Assembly (NCBI GenBank): GCA_017308235.1
Contig: JAFKFL010000008.1
Coordinates: forward strand, 372,001-436,000
Length of the DNA: 64,000 nt
Direction: 5' to 3'
Origin: Alphaproteobacteria bacterium
Lineage (GTDB): Bacteria; Pseudomonadota; Alphaproteobacteria; Reyranellales; Reyranellaceae
Numbering within the stretch: position 1 is the stretch's first letter; the number at the start of each line of letters is the position of its first letter. The notes under the pieces are model-generated. The model was not told where the DNA came from. It saw only the letters and a program-made list of their open reading frames with translations, and searched no databases. The position numbers and the translations under genes were made by a program. This document shows positions 37,079-44,626 of this stretch, piece by piece.

Positions 37079-38428
37079 TCACGCGGCGGCGGCAGCCGAG
37101 GTGAAATCGTCGTCGCGATAGATCGCCCGTCCCCCCACGATTGTGGCGACCACCTTGCCTTGGACGGGCCGCTCGTCGAACGGCGAGTTCTTGGTCTTGC
37201 TCCAGAGATCGGCGCGGTCGATTTTCCACGCGTAATTGGCGTCGAACAGGACGAGGTCGGCCGGCGCTCCCTTGGCGAGCTTGCCGCCGGGCAGGTTGAA
37301 CAGCCGTGCCGGTGTGCTCGACAGGCGTTGGAAAAGCTGCGGCAGGCTGAGGTGGCCGTTATGGACCAGCTCCAGAGACACCGGCAGCAGGGTTTCGAGA
37401 CCGATGCCGCCGGGCTCCGCTTGCGCGAAGGGGACTCGCTTGCTGTCCTGATCCTGCGGCCGGTGGTCGGAGACGATGGCGTCGATGACGCCGCTCTTCA
37501 GCCCCTCGACGATCGCCTCACGGTCGGCCTCGCTGCGCAAGGGCGGCACCAGTTTGCCGAAGGTTCGATAGTCGCCCACGGCGAGATCGTTGAGGGCGAA
37601 GTAGGGGGCGGCCGTATCGCAGGTGATCTTGAGGCCGCGCTCCTTGGCCGCGGCAATCACCTTGACCGATTCGGCGGTCGAGATCTTGGCGAGATGCAGT
37701 CGACCGCCCGTCATCTCGACGAGACGGATGTCGCGCTCGACCATCATCACTTCGGCAAGCGGTGGATTGCCAGCGAGGCCAAGCCGCGTAGCCATCACGC
37801 CGCTGCTCATATGCCCACCCGACAAGGTGGGCTCCTGCGGTAGATGGACGATCAGGGCGTCGAAGGCCTTGGCGTAATAGAGTGCGCGGCGCAGCACCTG
37901 TGCGTTGCCCACGGCACGGTCGGCGTCGGTGAAACCGACGGCGCCCGCTTCCGCCAGCAGGCCGATTTCGGCCAGTTCCTTGCCTTCGAGGCCCGCCGTC
38001 AACGCGCCAAACGCATACATGTTGGCCAGCTTGACCTGGCGCGCGCGCCGCGCCACGAACTCGATCAACGAGGCATCGTCGAACGGCGGCTCGGTGTCGG
38101 GCAGCAGCACTAGGGAGGTGATGCCGCCGACGGCCGCCGCAACGCCGGCGCTCTCGAGGGTCTCCTTGTGCTCTTCGCCGGGCTCGCCCGTATGCACACG
38201 CGTGTCGACGATTCCAGGTGCGAGATAAAGGTCGCGGCAATCCACCGATTCGATGCCGTACGGCGCGCCCGAGGCGAAAAGCGTCGGGCCGAAATCTGCG
38301 ATCTTGCCATCGCTGATCAGGATAGCGCCGCGATATTCGCTGTTCGCCGTGGGATCGACGATGCGAGCATTGATATAAGCGGTCGATCCCGCGTGCGGTG
38401 GCACACCGCGCACGACATTGCCGCTCAC
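37079..38428 (-). CDS. pyrC: Dihydroorotase-like protein, probably non-catalytic (PyrC')
   Basis: This 449-residue protein has the class I dihydroorotase/amidohydrolase fold. Several metal and substrate residues are lost. The usual D-x-H-x-H-x-R is D75-T-R77-V-H79-T-G81, so one metal His and the substrate Arg are gone. The later His of H-x-x-H-V-S-T is K248, and the T-P-H-H region reads T-A-A-P. H79, H195 and D321 remain. Such proteins, encoded next to pyrB in many proteobacteria, act as structural partners of aspartate carbamoyltransferase rather than as enzymes. The GTG start overlaps the pyrB stop as GTGA, so translation is coupled. A true dihydroorotase should exist elsewhere in the genome. 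Confidence 0.88.
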   Translation of the reverse strand: MSGNVVRGVPPHAGSTAYINARIVDPTANSEYRGAILISDGKIADFGPTLFASGAPYGIESVDCRDLYLAPGIVDTRVHTGEPGEEHKETLESAGVAAAVGGITSLVLLPDTEPPFDDASLIEFVARRARQVKLANMYAFGALTAGLEGKELAEIGLLAEAGAVGFTDADRAVGNAQVLRRALYYAKAFDALIVHLPQEPTLSGGHMSSGVMATRLGLAGNPPLAEVMMVERDIRLVEMTGGRLHLAKISTAESVKVIAAAKERGLKITCDTAAPYFALNDLAVGDYRTFGKLVPPLRSEADREAIVEGLKSGVIDAIVSDHRPQDQDSKRVPFAQAEPGGIGLETLLPVSLELVHNGHLSLPQLFQRLSSTPARLFNLPGGKLAKGAPADLVLFDANYAWKIDRADLWSKTKNSPFDERPVQGKVVATIVGGRAIYRDDDFTSAAAAA

Positions 38429-39390
38429 GCTGCCGCTCCCATGGCATTGCGGCGCCCGCCGATCAGGGCGTCGAGGCAGGCCATGCGCACGGCCACGCCC
38501 ATTTCGACCTGCTCATGGATGACGCTGCGATCAAGATCGTCGGCCACCTCCGAGTCGATCTCCACGCCGCGGTTCATCGGGCCGGGGTGCATGATCAACG
38601 AGTCCGGCTTGGCGACCTTCAGCTTTTCGCGGTCGAGGCCGAAGAAGCGGTAGTATTCACTGATCGACGGCACGAACGAGCCCTGCATGCGCTCGGTCTG
38701 CAGGCGCAGCATCATGACGATGTCGACGTCCTTCAAGCCCGTCTTCATGTTGTAATGGACTTCGACCCCCATCTTGTCGATGTCGGTCGGCATCAGGGTC
38801 GGCGGTCCGACCACGCGCACGCGCGCGCCCATGATCAGCAACAGGTGGATGTTCGAGCGCGCGACGCGGCTGTGCATGATGTCGCCGCAGATTGCCACCT
38901 GCAGCCCCTCGAGTCGGCCGCGACGGCGGCGGATGGTGAGCGCATCGAGCAGGGCCTGGGTCGGATGCTCGTGCTGGCCGTCGCCGGCATTGATGACGGT
39001 GCAGTTCACCTTTTGCGACAGGAGATTGACCGCCCCCGATTCGCTGTGGCGTACGACGATGGCGTCGGGCCGCATGGCGTTGAGTGTCATCGCCGTATCG
39101 AGCAGGGTCTCGCCCTTGCGCACCGACGAGGTGGCGACGTCCATGTTGATGACGTCGGCGCCCAGCCGTTTGGCGGCGACCTCGAAGCTGGTGCGGGTGC
39201 GGGTCGAATTCTCGAAGAACAGGTTGATCACCGTACGGCCGGTCAGCAAGTCCCGCCGTTTGTCGATCGATCGGTTCTGGTCGATGTAGCTTTCGGAAAG
39301 GTCGAGCAGGCCCGAAATCGTTTCAGGCGACAGACCTTCGATGCCGAGCAAATGGGGCAACCTCGGCACGCCCGCGCGTTTCTTTGTCAC
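38425..39390 (-). CDS. pyrB: Aspartate carbamoyltransferase, catalytic subunit
   Basis: This 321-residue enzyme makes carbamoyl-aspartate in pyrimidine synthesis. The carbamoyl-phosphate loop is [13 protein letters not shown] near residue 58, with [19 protein letters not shown] near 130 and the aspartate-side [11 protein letters not shown] near 270. Start is GTG at 39390. It is co-transcribed with the downstream dihydroorotase-like gene (4-base overlap) and probably assembles with it. No regulatory pyrI is present, as expected for this ATCase class. Confidence 0.96.
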   Translation of the reverse strand: MTKKRAGVPRLPHLLGIEGLSPETISGLLDLSESYIDQNRSIDKRRDLLTGRTVINLFFENSTRTRTSFEVAAKRLGADVINMDVATSSVRKGETLLDTAMTLNAMRPDAIVVRHSESGAVNLLSQKVNCTVINAGDGQHEHPTQALLDALTIRRRRGRLEGLQVAICGDIMHSRVARSNIHLLLIMGARVRVVGPPTLMPTDIDKMGVEVHYNMKTGLKDVDIVMMLRLQTERMQGSFVPSISEYYRFFGLDREKLKVAKPDSLIMHPGPMNRGVEIDSEVADDLDRSVIHEQVEMGVAVRMACLDALIGGRRNAMGAAA

Positions 39391-39452
39391 TAAAGCGCGA
39401 CGTTAAGCACGCGCGGCGCGCCGCTGCAAGGCGGCGATTTGGTGGATAACGC

Positions 39453-40658
39453 TTACGCCGCCGGGTGAGGTCCGACATAACGGGCCCGCGGCCGGATCAG
39501 CGAGCTGCTGTTGGCCTGTTCCAGTGCATGGGCGATCCAGCCGACGGTGCGGCCGAGCAGGAACAGCGCCAGCGCCGAATCCCTCGGCAAGCCGAGGACA
39601 CGCTCGAGCGTCACGGTGGCGAAGTCGATGTTGGGCTCCGCCCGTGCCACCTGTCCGGCAGCGGCGACCACCCGTTCGATGAAAGCGAGCTCGGGAGAGT
39701 TCGGCAGGTTCTCGCGGAGCAGGGCAAATAGGGTCGCTGCCCGGACGTCGCCATCGGGATAGAGCGGATGACCGAAGCCGGGAAGGTGGACGTGCTCCTG
39801 CACGTGCCGCGCCAATTCGGCTTCTAGGTTGTCTGCTGACGCCAGCGCGTCGAGCAGGCTCGCTACGTGCCGGGTCAGGCCGCCATGTCGGGGACCGCTG
39901 ATCGCCGCCAGCCCTGCCGTCGCCACACTGTAGAAATGGGCGCCTGTCGAAGCGACGACTCGGGCAGCAAAAGTGGAGGCATTGAACTCGTGGTCGGCTG
40001 ATAGAACCAACGCCGCGCGGATCAACGGCACGCCCTGAGCCGGCACGTGCCAGGCTGATGCGAGCTGCTCGTGGATGGGCAGGGAGGAGACCGGCTCCAT
40101 CGTGACGGCTGACGTGAGCAGCCGCAGGATGCGCACCGCTGTTTCCAGCATGGCGCCCCGATCCTCGACCCAGCTCGGATGGTCCCATCGCGCCGCCGCC
40201 GGCAACAGGATCAGGCAGCGATCGACGGTCGAGAGTGTCGCAGCCGCATTCCAGGCGGCGCGCAGGGCGGCCGACATTGCCGGCAGGTTCTGTGCGTCGA
40301 ACGGACGGTCGTCACATTCCCACAGGAGCTGCGCCACATGCTCGAGCGAATTGCTGCGGGCCAGCCGGGCGGCATCGTGACCGCGATAATAAAGTCGGCC
40401 GTTCTCGATCAGCGTCAGAGACGATTCGAGAACCGGTGTGCCGAAGTCCAAGGCATTGGCGGCAATCGATTCGGCCTTGCGACCCACCGCGCGTTGCCGC
40501 TTCAGCCGCGCAACGTCGTCGGCCCGGTACCGGCGCTCGCGCTGACCCGACGTTCCCTCCGAGCGCAGCAGGCCGCGACTCACGTAAGCGTACAACGTGG
40601 CGGCGGAGACGCCCAATCGGCGTGCGGCTTCCGTTGAGCCAATCCATTCCGTATTCAT
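39453..40658 (-). CDS. Citrate synthase-like protein with N-terminal MerR-type HTH domain
   Basis: The protein has 401 residues. Residues 5-56 form a MerR/excisionase-like helix-turn-helix (STEAARRLGVSAATLYAY, then a wing ending in RRYRADDVARL). The rest is a complete citrate synthase domain with the catalytic triad in place: H258 in RHGG, H297 in GFGHPLY and D345 in NIDFA. It could be an enzyme, a DNA-binding regulator that senses acetyl-CoA or oxaloacetate, or both; the combination is known from annotation of other proteobacteria but its role is not clear to me. It is divergent from a second citrate synthase gene, with palindromes between them. The ATG at 40658 fits the HTH start. Confidence 0.88.
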   Translation of the reverse strand: MNTEWIGSTEAARRLGVSAATLYAYVSRGLLRSEGTSGQRERRYRADDVARLKRQRAVGRKAESIAANALDFGTPVLESSLTLIENGRLYYRGHDAARLARSNSLEHVAQLLWECDDRPFDAQNLPAMSAALRAAWNAAATLSTVDRCLILLPAAARWDHPSWVEDRGAMLETAVRILRLLTSAVTMEPVSSLPIHEQLASAWHVPAQGVPLIRAALVLSADHEFNASTFAARVVASTGAHFYSVATAGLAAISGPRHGGLTRHVASLLDALASADNLEAELARHVQEHVHLPGFGHPLYPDGDVRAATLFALLRENLPNSPELAFIERVVAAAGQVARAEPNIDFATVTLERVLGLPRDSALALFLLGRTVGWIAHALEQANSSSLIRPRARYVGPHPAA

Positions 40659-40663
40659 GTCTT

Positions 40664-40693
40664 ATTATTGATCAATTCAATCAATATTGACAA
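40664..40693. promoter_or_regulatory. AT-rich promoter/operator between divergent citrate synthase genes
   Basis: Two 10-base palindromes, ATTGATCAAT (40667-40676) and TCAATATTGA (40681-40690), lie 4 bases apart in a region far more AT-rich than its surroundings. Read on the minus strand, TTGTCA (40693-40688) and AATAAT (40669-40664) are spaced by 18 bases, close to the long spacers of MerR-controlled promoters, with both palindromes within or touching this unit. A TTGACA (40687-40692) faces the other gene. Autoregulation by the HTH-citrate synthase is a reasonable inference. Confidence 0.5.
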
Positions 40694-40744
40694 TATATCT
40701 CATTGGCCAAATCTTCCCTTCGAACGGAGAAGGGAATCTTCAAA

Positions 40745-41830
40745 ATGCTGCAGACACGTGTGGATAGCGGGCTCGATGGCGTGATCGTGGCTGATACGGT
40801 CATGAGTGAGGTTGACGGCGAGGGTGGACGGCTGATTGTCCGCGGCCATGGCCTGCAGGAACTGGTCGCCGGTCGCGGCTTCGAAGGCGTCGCGGCCCTG
40901 CTCTGGTCTGGCTACGGCGACGGGGGCAACGATGAACCCGCTGTTCGCGACGGTCTCGCTGCGGCGCGGGCTCGTGCGTTTGCCGACGTGCCGCGCCTGT
41001 TGGCGGCGACGAAAGGGTTGAATCCGGTTGAGGCACTGCGCGTGGGGCTCGCGATGCTGCCCGATTCAGATCCCACACCTCACCATTACCTTGTGTGCGG
41101 GGCGATGCCGGTGTTCCTTGCGGCACTGCTGAATGCCCACAAGGGACTGTCGGCGATTGCCCCCGACCCGACGCTAACGACGGCGCAGGATCTCCTGCGC
41201 ATGATCCGTGGCCAGCGGGCCGGCGAGGTCTTCGAGAAAGGCCTCGATACCTATCTGGCGACGGTGGCCGACCACGGCTTCAATGCCTCGACCTTTACCG
41301 CGCGCGTCGTGGGCTCGACCCGCGCCGGTCTCATCTCCTCTGTGCTGGCGGCGCTCTGCGCGCTCAAGGGCCCGCTGCACGGCGGCGCACCCGGTCCGGT
41401 GCTCGACATGCTGGACGAGATCGGCGAGGCGGAGCGCGCCCGCGCCTGGTTCGACCAGGCCCTGGCCCGTGGCGAGCGCCTGCCGGGCTTCGGTCATCGC
41501 ATCTACAAGGTGCGCGACCCGCGCGCCGATGTGCTGAAGGCGACCGTTGCCGACATGCCGATGACGGCGGGTCGGCTTGCCTTCGCCGCCAATGTCGAGA
41601 AGGAAGCGTTGGCCGCGTTGCGCCGCCACAAGCCCGGCCAGCGGCTGGACACCAACGTCGAGTACTATACGGCCACGCTCCTGGAAGCGCTCGACGTGCC
41701 GCGCGCCGCCTTCACCGCCCTGTTCGCCGTCGGCCGCGTCGCCGGCTGGTGCGCTCACATTTTCGAGCAAGAGGAGGGCGGCCGCATCATCCGCCCACAG
41801 TCGAACTACGTCGGACCGCGGCCCCAGTAA
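40745..41830 (+). CDS. Citrate synthase / 2-methylcitrate synthase family protein
   Basis: This 361-residue citrate synthase domain protein is shorter than the main TCA enzyme (about 430) and resembles the type I-like or methylcitrate group. Active-site histidines are H212 (LHGGAPG) and H251 (GFGHRIYKVRDPRAD). The third catalytic position, normally Asp in N-V-D-F, is Glu here (E306 in NVEYYTA), a substitution I recall in some members. I chose the ATG at 40745, preceded by AGAAGGGAATC; a longer frame starts at 40703. It is divergent from the HTH-citrate synthase. The acyl-CoA substrate (acetyl or propionyl) is unresolved. Confidence 0.9.
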   Translation: MLQTRVDSGLDGVIVADTVMSEVDGEGGRLIVRGHGLQELVAGRGFEGVAALLWSGYGDGGNDEPAVRDGLAAARARAFADVPRLLAATKGLNPVEALRVGLAMLPDSDPTPHHYLVCGAMPVFLAALLNAHKGLSAIAPDPTLTTAQDLLRMIRGQRAGEVFEKGLDTYLATVADHGFNASTFTARVVGSTRAGLISSVLAALCALKGPLHGGAPGPVLDMLDEIGEAERARAWFDQALARGERLPGFGHRIYKVRDPRADVLKATVADMPMTAGRLAFAANVEKEALAALRRHKPGQRLDTNVEYYTATLLEALDVPRAAFTALFAVGRVAGWCAHIFEQEEGGRIIRPQSNYVGPRPQ

Positions 41831-41833
41831 CGG

Positions 41834-42367
41834 CTATCTCGATCGCCACATCCGGCGGAAGATACCGTCACGGCGAAAGACATCGTGACGGACGACAGCT
41901 GCGAGATGAAGGGTGAGGACACCCATAAGCGTCCAGGCCAGCCACTCATGGATTATGCGAAAAACCTCGACCAGGTCGGGGTCGCGCGGCACGGGGTTCG
42001 GCAACGGTATAAGGCCGAACCAGAAGATCTCGACTCCACCGGCCGAGCTCATGAGCCAACCGCTGACCGGCTGGGCCAGCAGCAGAAAGAGCAGGGCGCC
42101 ATGGGAGAGGGGCGCCAGCCGGCGTTCCCACGACGTGACGGTGTCGGGCAGCGGTGGTGGCGGCGCATACCAGCGCCAGGCGATCCGCGCCAAGGTGAGC
42201 AGCAGCACCGTAAGCCCGATCCATTTGTGCCAAGCAAAGGCCTGGAGCTTGGTAAGGTTGATCGGTAGATCGACCATCCAAAATCCGAGCGCGAGAAGAC
42301 CGAACACTGCGATCGCCGTGATCCAATGCAGGGCCTTGGCGACCGGGCGGTAGCCTACGGCCGGCAC
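41834..42367 (-). CDS. Cytochrome b561-family protein
   Basis: This is a protein of about 177 residues with four transmembrane segments and histidines placed to bind two b-type hemes (ALHWITA, AWHKWIG, PLSHGALL and IIHEWLAW). It moves electrons across the inner membrane, probably from quinol. I chose the GTG at 42367 because it is preceded by GAGGGACGC and follows the YceI stop by 13 bases; an ATG at 42433 would overlap yceI by about 50 bases. Pairing of b561 and YceI genes is common (yceJ-yceI in E. coli) and suggests a shared role with isoprenoid or quinone-type ligands. Confidence 0.87.
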   Translation of the reverse strand: MPAVGYRPVAKALHWITAIAVFGLLALGFWMVDLPINLTKLQAFAWHKWIGLTVLLLTLARIAWRWYAPPPPLPDTVTSWERRLAPLSHGALLFLLLAQPVSGWLMSSAGGVEIFWFGLIPLPNPVPRDPDLVEVFRIIHEWLAWTLMGVLTLHLAAVVRHDVFRRDGIFRRMWRSR

Positions 42368-42380
42368 TGGCCCGCGTCCC

Positions 42381-42977
42381 TCAGTGCCAGGCGTCAGTGC
42401 GGATCGAGATGTCGACCGTGTCGCCCACGACATCGAGGAACTTCGTCATCCCGAATTCCGACCGCTTGATCTGACCCTGACCGCGAAAGCGCGCGCAACG
42501 CTCGCCCGGCGGTGCGTCAGGCTTGCGATCGAGCACCGAAACATCGAGCTGCATAGGCCTGGTGATGCCGCGCAGCGTGATATCGCCGGTGACCTTGAGC
42601 TTGTCCTCCCCCACGCGCTCGATACTCTTGGAGTGGAAAGTCATCTCCGGGAACTTGTCGACGTTGAAGAAGTCGACGTCCTTCAACATGTCGGTCTGTT
42701 GCTTGTCGAGCATCTGGATGCTTCTGGTGTTCACCTTCACATCGACACGGCTCTTCGGGACATCGGCGTCGTCGACATTGACCATGCCATGCCAATCGTT
42801 GAACGAGCCGGTGGTGCGGAAGAGCTTGGAATCGCCAATCGAGAAGTCGATCGTGCCGCGTCCGGCGCCGATCTTGAGCTGATCAAGCGCCCAGGAGGAC
42901 CGCAATGGTGCAATCACTGCGCCAGCGGCTCCCAGCAGGAGCATACGTCGAGAAGGTCCGATCGATGAGCGTAGCAT
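42381..42977 (-). CDS. YceI-family periplasmic lipid-binding protein
   Basis: This protein of about 198 residues has an N-terminal export signal (SRRMLLLGAAGAV, ending S-W-A) and a lipocalin-like YceI domain. Visible are GTIDFSIGDSKLF near residue 45, DWHGMVNVD, FPEMTFHSKSIERVG near 110 and a final FLDVVGDTVDISI. The family binds polyisoprenoid chains in the periplasm. Start is uncertain: ATG at 42977 or GTG at 43010 (11 more residues); neither has a strong ribosome site. It is directly upstream of the cytochrome b561 gene in the same direction and divergent from the 2OG oxygenase gene. Confidence 0.9.
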   Translation of the reverse strand: MLRSSIGPSRRMLLLGAAGAVIAPLRSSWALDQLKIGAGRGTIDFSIGDSKLFRTTGSFNDWHGMVNVDDADVPKSRVDVKVNTRSIQMLDKQQTDMLKDVDFFNVDKFPEMTFHSKSIERVGEDKLKVTGDITLRGITRPMQLDVSVLDRKPDAPPGERCARFRGQGQIKRSEFGMTKFLDVVGDTVDISIRTDAWH

Positions 42978-43023
42978 CTCTGAAACAATAGCATGCACTC
43001 CCGGCTTCACGGATAATCACGTC

Positions 43024-43674
43024 ATGGCGATCCATGCCTTGTTTCCGACACTCATCTATCGTGCTCGGCTCGCTTCAGTGAGCGCACAGCGTTTCGATCA
43101 GGATCTGGCCGACGAATGCCAGGCCTTGGCCGCATCCGATGCGGCCGGTCGTCGCTGGTCGGTGAAGAATTATCCCGGTGGCTACACATCCTATGGCTCG
43201 CTCGACCGGCTGCATCTGATCTCGCCCTTGTTCGACAGATTGCGGCGTCAGATCGATCGGCATGTGGCTCGTTTTACCCGCTCGCTGCGCTATGACCTCG
43301 CCAGCCGCACGGTGGTGATGACCGACTGCTGGCTGAACGTCATGCCGGCAGGCGTTGCCCATTCGCTGCACCTGCATCCCACCTCGTTCATCAGTGGGAC
43401 TTATTATGTCGCGGTTCCCAGGGGCGCCGGAGCACTGAAATTCGAGGATCCGCGTTTGTCTCGCCTGATGGCGGCCCCGCCGCGGCGCGCCGACGCGCCG
43501 CGTGCCATGCGCCCCTTCGTCAGCCTTGCGGCACGACCTGGCGATCTCGTGCTGTTCGAAAGCTGGCTGCGCCACGAAGTGCCGCCGGCACGCTATGTCG
43601 GCGAGCGTGTCTCGATCAGCTTCAACTACGCCTGGGTGGGGACGCGAGCGAAGGTCGGTGCTAAGAAGCGTTGA
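43024..43674 (+). CDS. Putative 2OG-Fe(II) oxygenase
   Basis: This 216-residue protein resembles the small putative 2-oxoglutarate/Fe(II) oxygenase family (TIGR02466-type). A W-L-N-V-M-P-A-G strand is followed by the iron-binding HSLHLHPTSFISGTYYV (H116, H118), then F-E-D-P-R (139-144), a second histidine H184 in ESWLRHEV and the 2OG-binding Arg in GERVSISFNY (R195). The exact metal triad is not certain by eye. The substrate is unknown. It is immediately followed by a small secreted protein gene (TGA then ATG). Confidence 0.82.
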   Translation: MAIHALFPTLIYRARLASVSAQRFDQDLADECQALAASDAAGRRWSVKNYPGGYTSYGSLDRLHLISPLFDRLRRQIDRHVARFTRSLRYDLASRTVVMTDCWLNVMPAGVAHSLHLHPTSFISGTYYVAVPRGAGALKFEDPRLSRLMAAPPRRADAPRAMRPFVSLAARPGDLVLFESWLRHEVPPARYVGERVSISFNYAWVGTRAKVGAKKR

Positions 43675-44085
43675 ATGCGTAGCCTCGTTGCAAGTCTTTC
43701 GTTCCTCGCAGCTCTAGTCGGTGCGGCCGTTGCAAAGGCGGACTGCCCGATGGATCTGGGTCACGGAACGGGTTGGGTGGTGTTCTCCGAGCGCTACATG
43801 ATCGCGTTCCGCCCGGACCCGCTGCCTATCGAAGTGGGCGAGCCGGTTTCCCTCATCATGAACGTCTGCACCAAGTCGGGTGAGGTGGCTGAACTCGTGA
43901 AGGTCGGCGCCGAGCGCGTTGATGCGAAAATGCCACCCCAAGTTCTCAAAGTGAGCGGCGGCGCCGACGGCCGTTACCGCGTCGATGGCCTGTCTTTCCT
44001 GGCGCCCGGCCGATGGGAGATCGAGTTCAGCGTGCGCTCAGCGGAAGGCAGCGAAGAGCTGACGCACGAGATCATCGTCAAATGA
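43675..44085 (+). CDS. Small exported protein, YtkA/FixH-like
   Basis: This 136-residue protein has a signal peptide (1-22, ending A-K-A) and a mature beta-sandwich-like domain of about 113 residues. Features are PLPIEVGEPVSLIMNVC near residue 50, two cysteines (C24 near the mature N-terminus and C62) and GRYRVDGLSFLAPGRWEIEF near 100. The last pattern is typical of YtkA-like/FixH-type periplasmic domains. No specific function is known. It begins directly after the stop of the oxygenase gene, so translation is probably coupled. Its stop abuts the convergent ruvX stop. Confidence 0.75.
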   Translation: MRSLVASLSFLAALVGAAVAKADCPMDLGHGTGWVVFSERYMIAFRPDPLPIEVGEPVSLIMNVCTKSGEVAELVKVGAERVDAKMPPQVLKVSGGADGRYRVDGLSFLAPGRWEIEFSVRSAEGSEELTHEIIVK

Positions 44086-44562
44086 CTACCTGAGGCGGGC
44101 CAGCGCGCTTTCGAGGATCCAGGCCGCCGCCGCCGCATCCACCCGTTCGGCGCGCTTGGCGCGGCTCATGTCGTAGTCATCGATCATGCCGCGCGTCACG
44201 GCGGCCGTGCTCAGCCGTTCGTCCTGCAGTACGATCGGCAGCGTAGCGAGGTTGGTTGGACCATGGGCCGCGATATTGGCTGCAAACTGGCGCACCGACT
44301 GGCAACGCGGCCCCTCGCTGCCGTCCATGTTGAGCGGCAGGCCGAGCACCAGCGCCTTCGCCTCGTACTTTCGGGCGAGATCGGCGAGGTTCGCCAGGTC
44401 AACAGTAAGCTTGGCGCGCTTCACGACCAGCAGCGGCGTCGCAAGCGTGCGCAGCACGTCGGAGGTGGCGACACCGATCGTCTTGGTGCCGACGTCGAGC
44501 GCCATCAAACGACCGTCGCGCACCAGCGCCGCTTTGAGCTCTGGAAAATCCACGATGGGCAT
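44086..44562 (-). CDS. ruvX: RuvX/YqgF putative Holliday junction resolvase
   Basis: This 158-residue protein has an RNase H-like fold. The first catalytic Asp is in LMALDVGTKTIGVATSD (D23), then LVLGLPLNMDGSEG near residue 73 and a late DAAAAAWILE acidic helix near 143. It is implicated in pre-16S rRNA 5' processing and/or recombination. Upstream on the minus strand TTATAA lies 6 bases before the ATG, so the leader may be very short. It is divergent from the antiporter gene. Confidence 0.93.
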   Translation of the reverse strand: MPIVDFPELKAALVRDGRLMALDVGTKTIGVATSDVLRTLATPLLVVKRAKLTVDLANLADLARKYEAKALVLGLPLNMDGSEGPRCQSVRQFAANIAAHGPTNLATLPIVLQDERLSTAAVTRGMIDDYDMSRAKRAERVDAAAAAWILESALARLR

Positions 44563-44626
44563 CGCGCCTTATAAGTCGGACGCGGCGCCGGGTCGACAAG
44601 GCCGCCGCTTTCAGTAAGTTGGAGGG

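Noticed and set aside
39419..39436. GC hairpin CGCCGC-tgcaag-GCGGCG between pyrB and the citrate synthase gene
   Set aside because: Only 6 base pairs and no T-run on the relevant transcript; not enough to call a terminator in GC-rich DNA.
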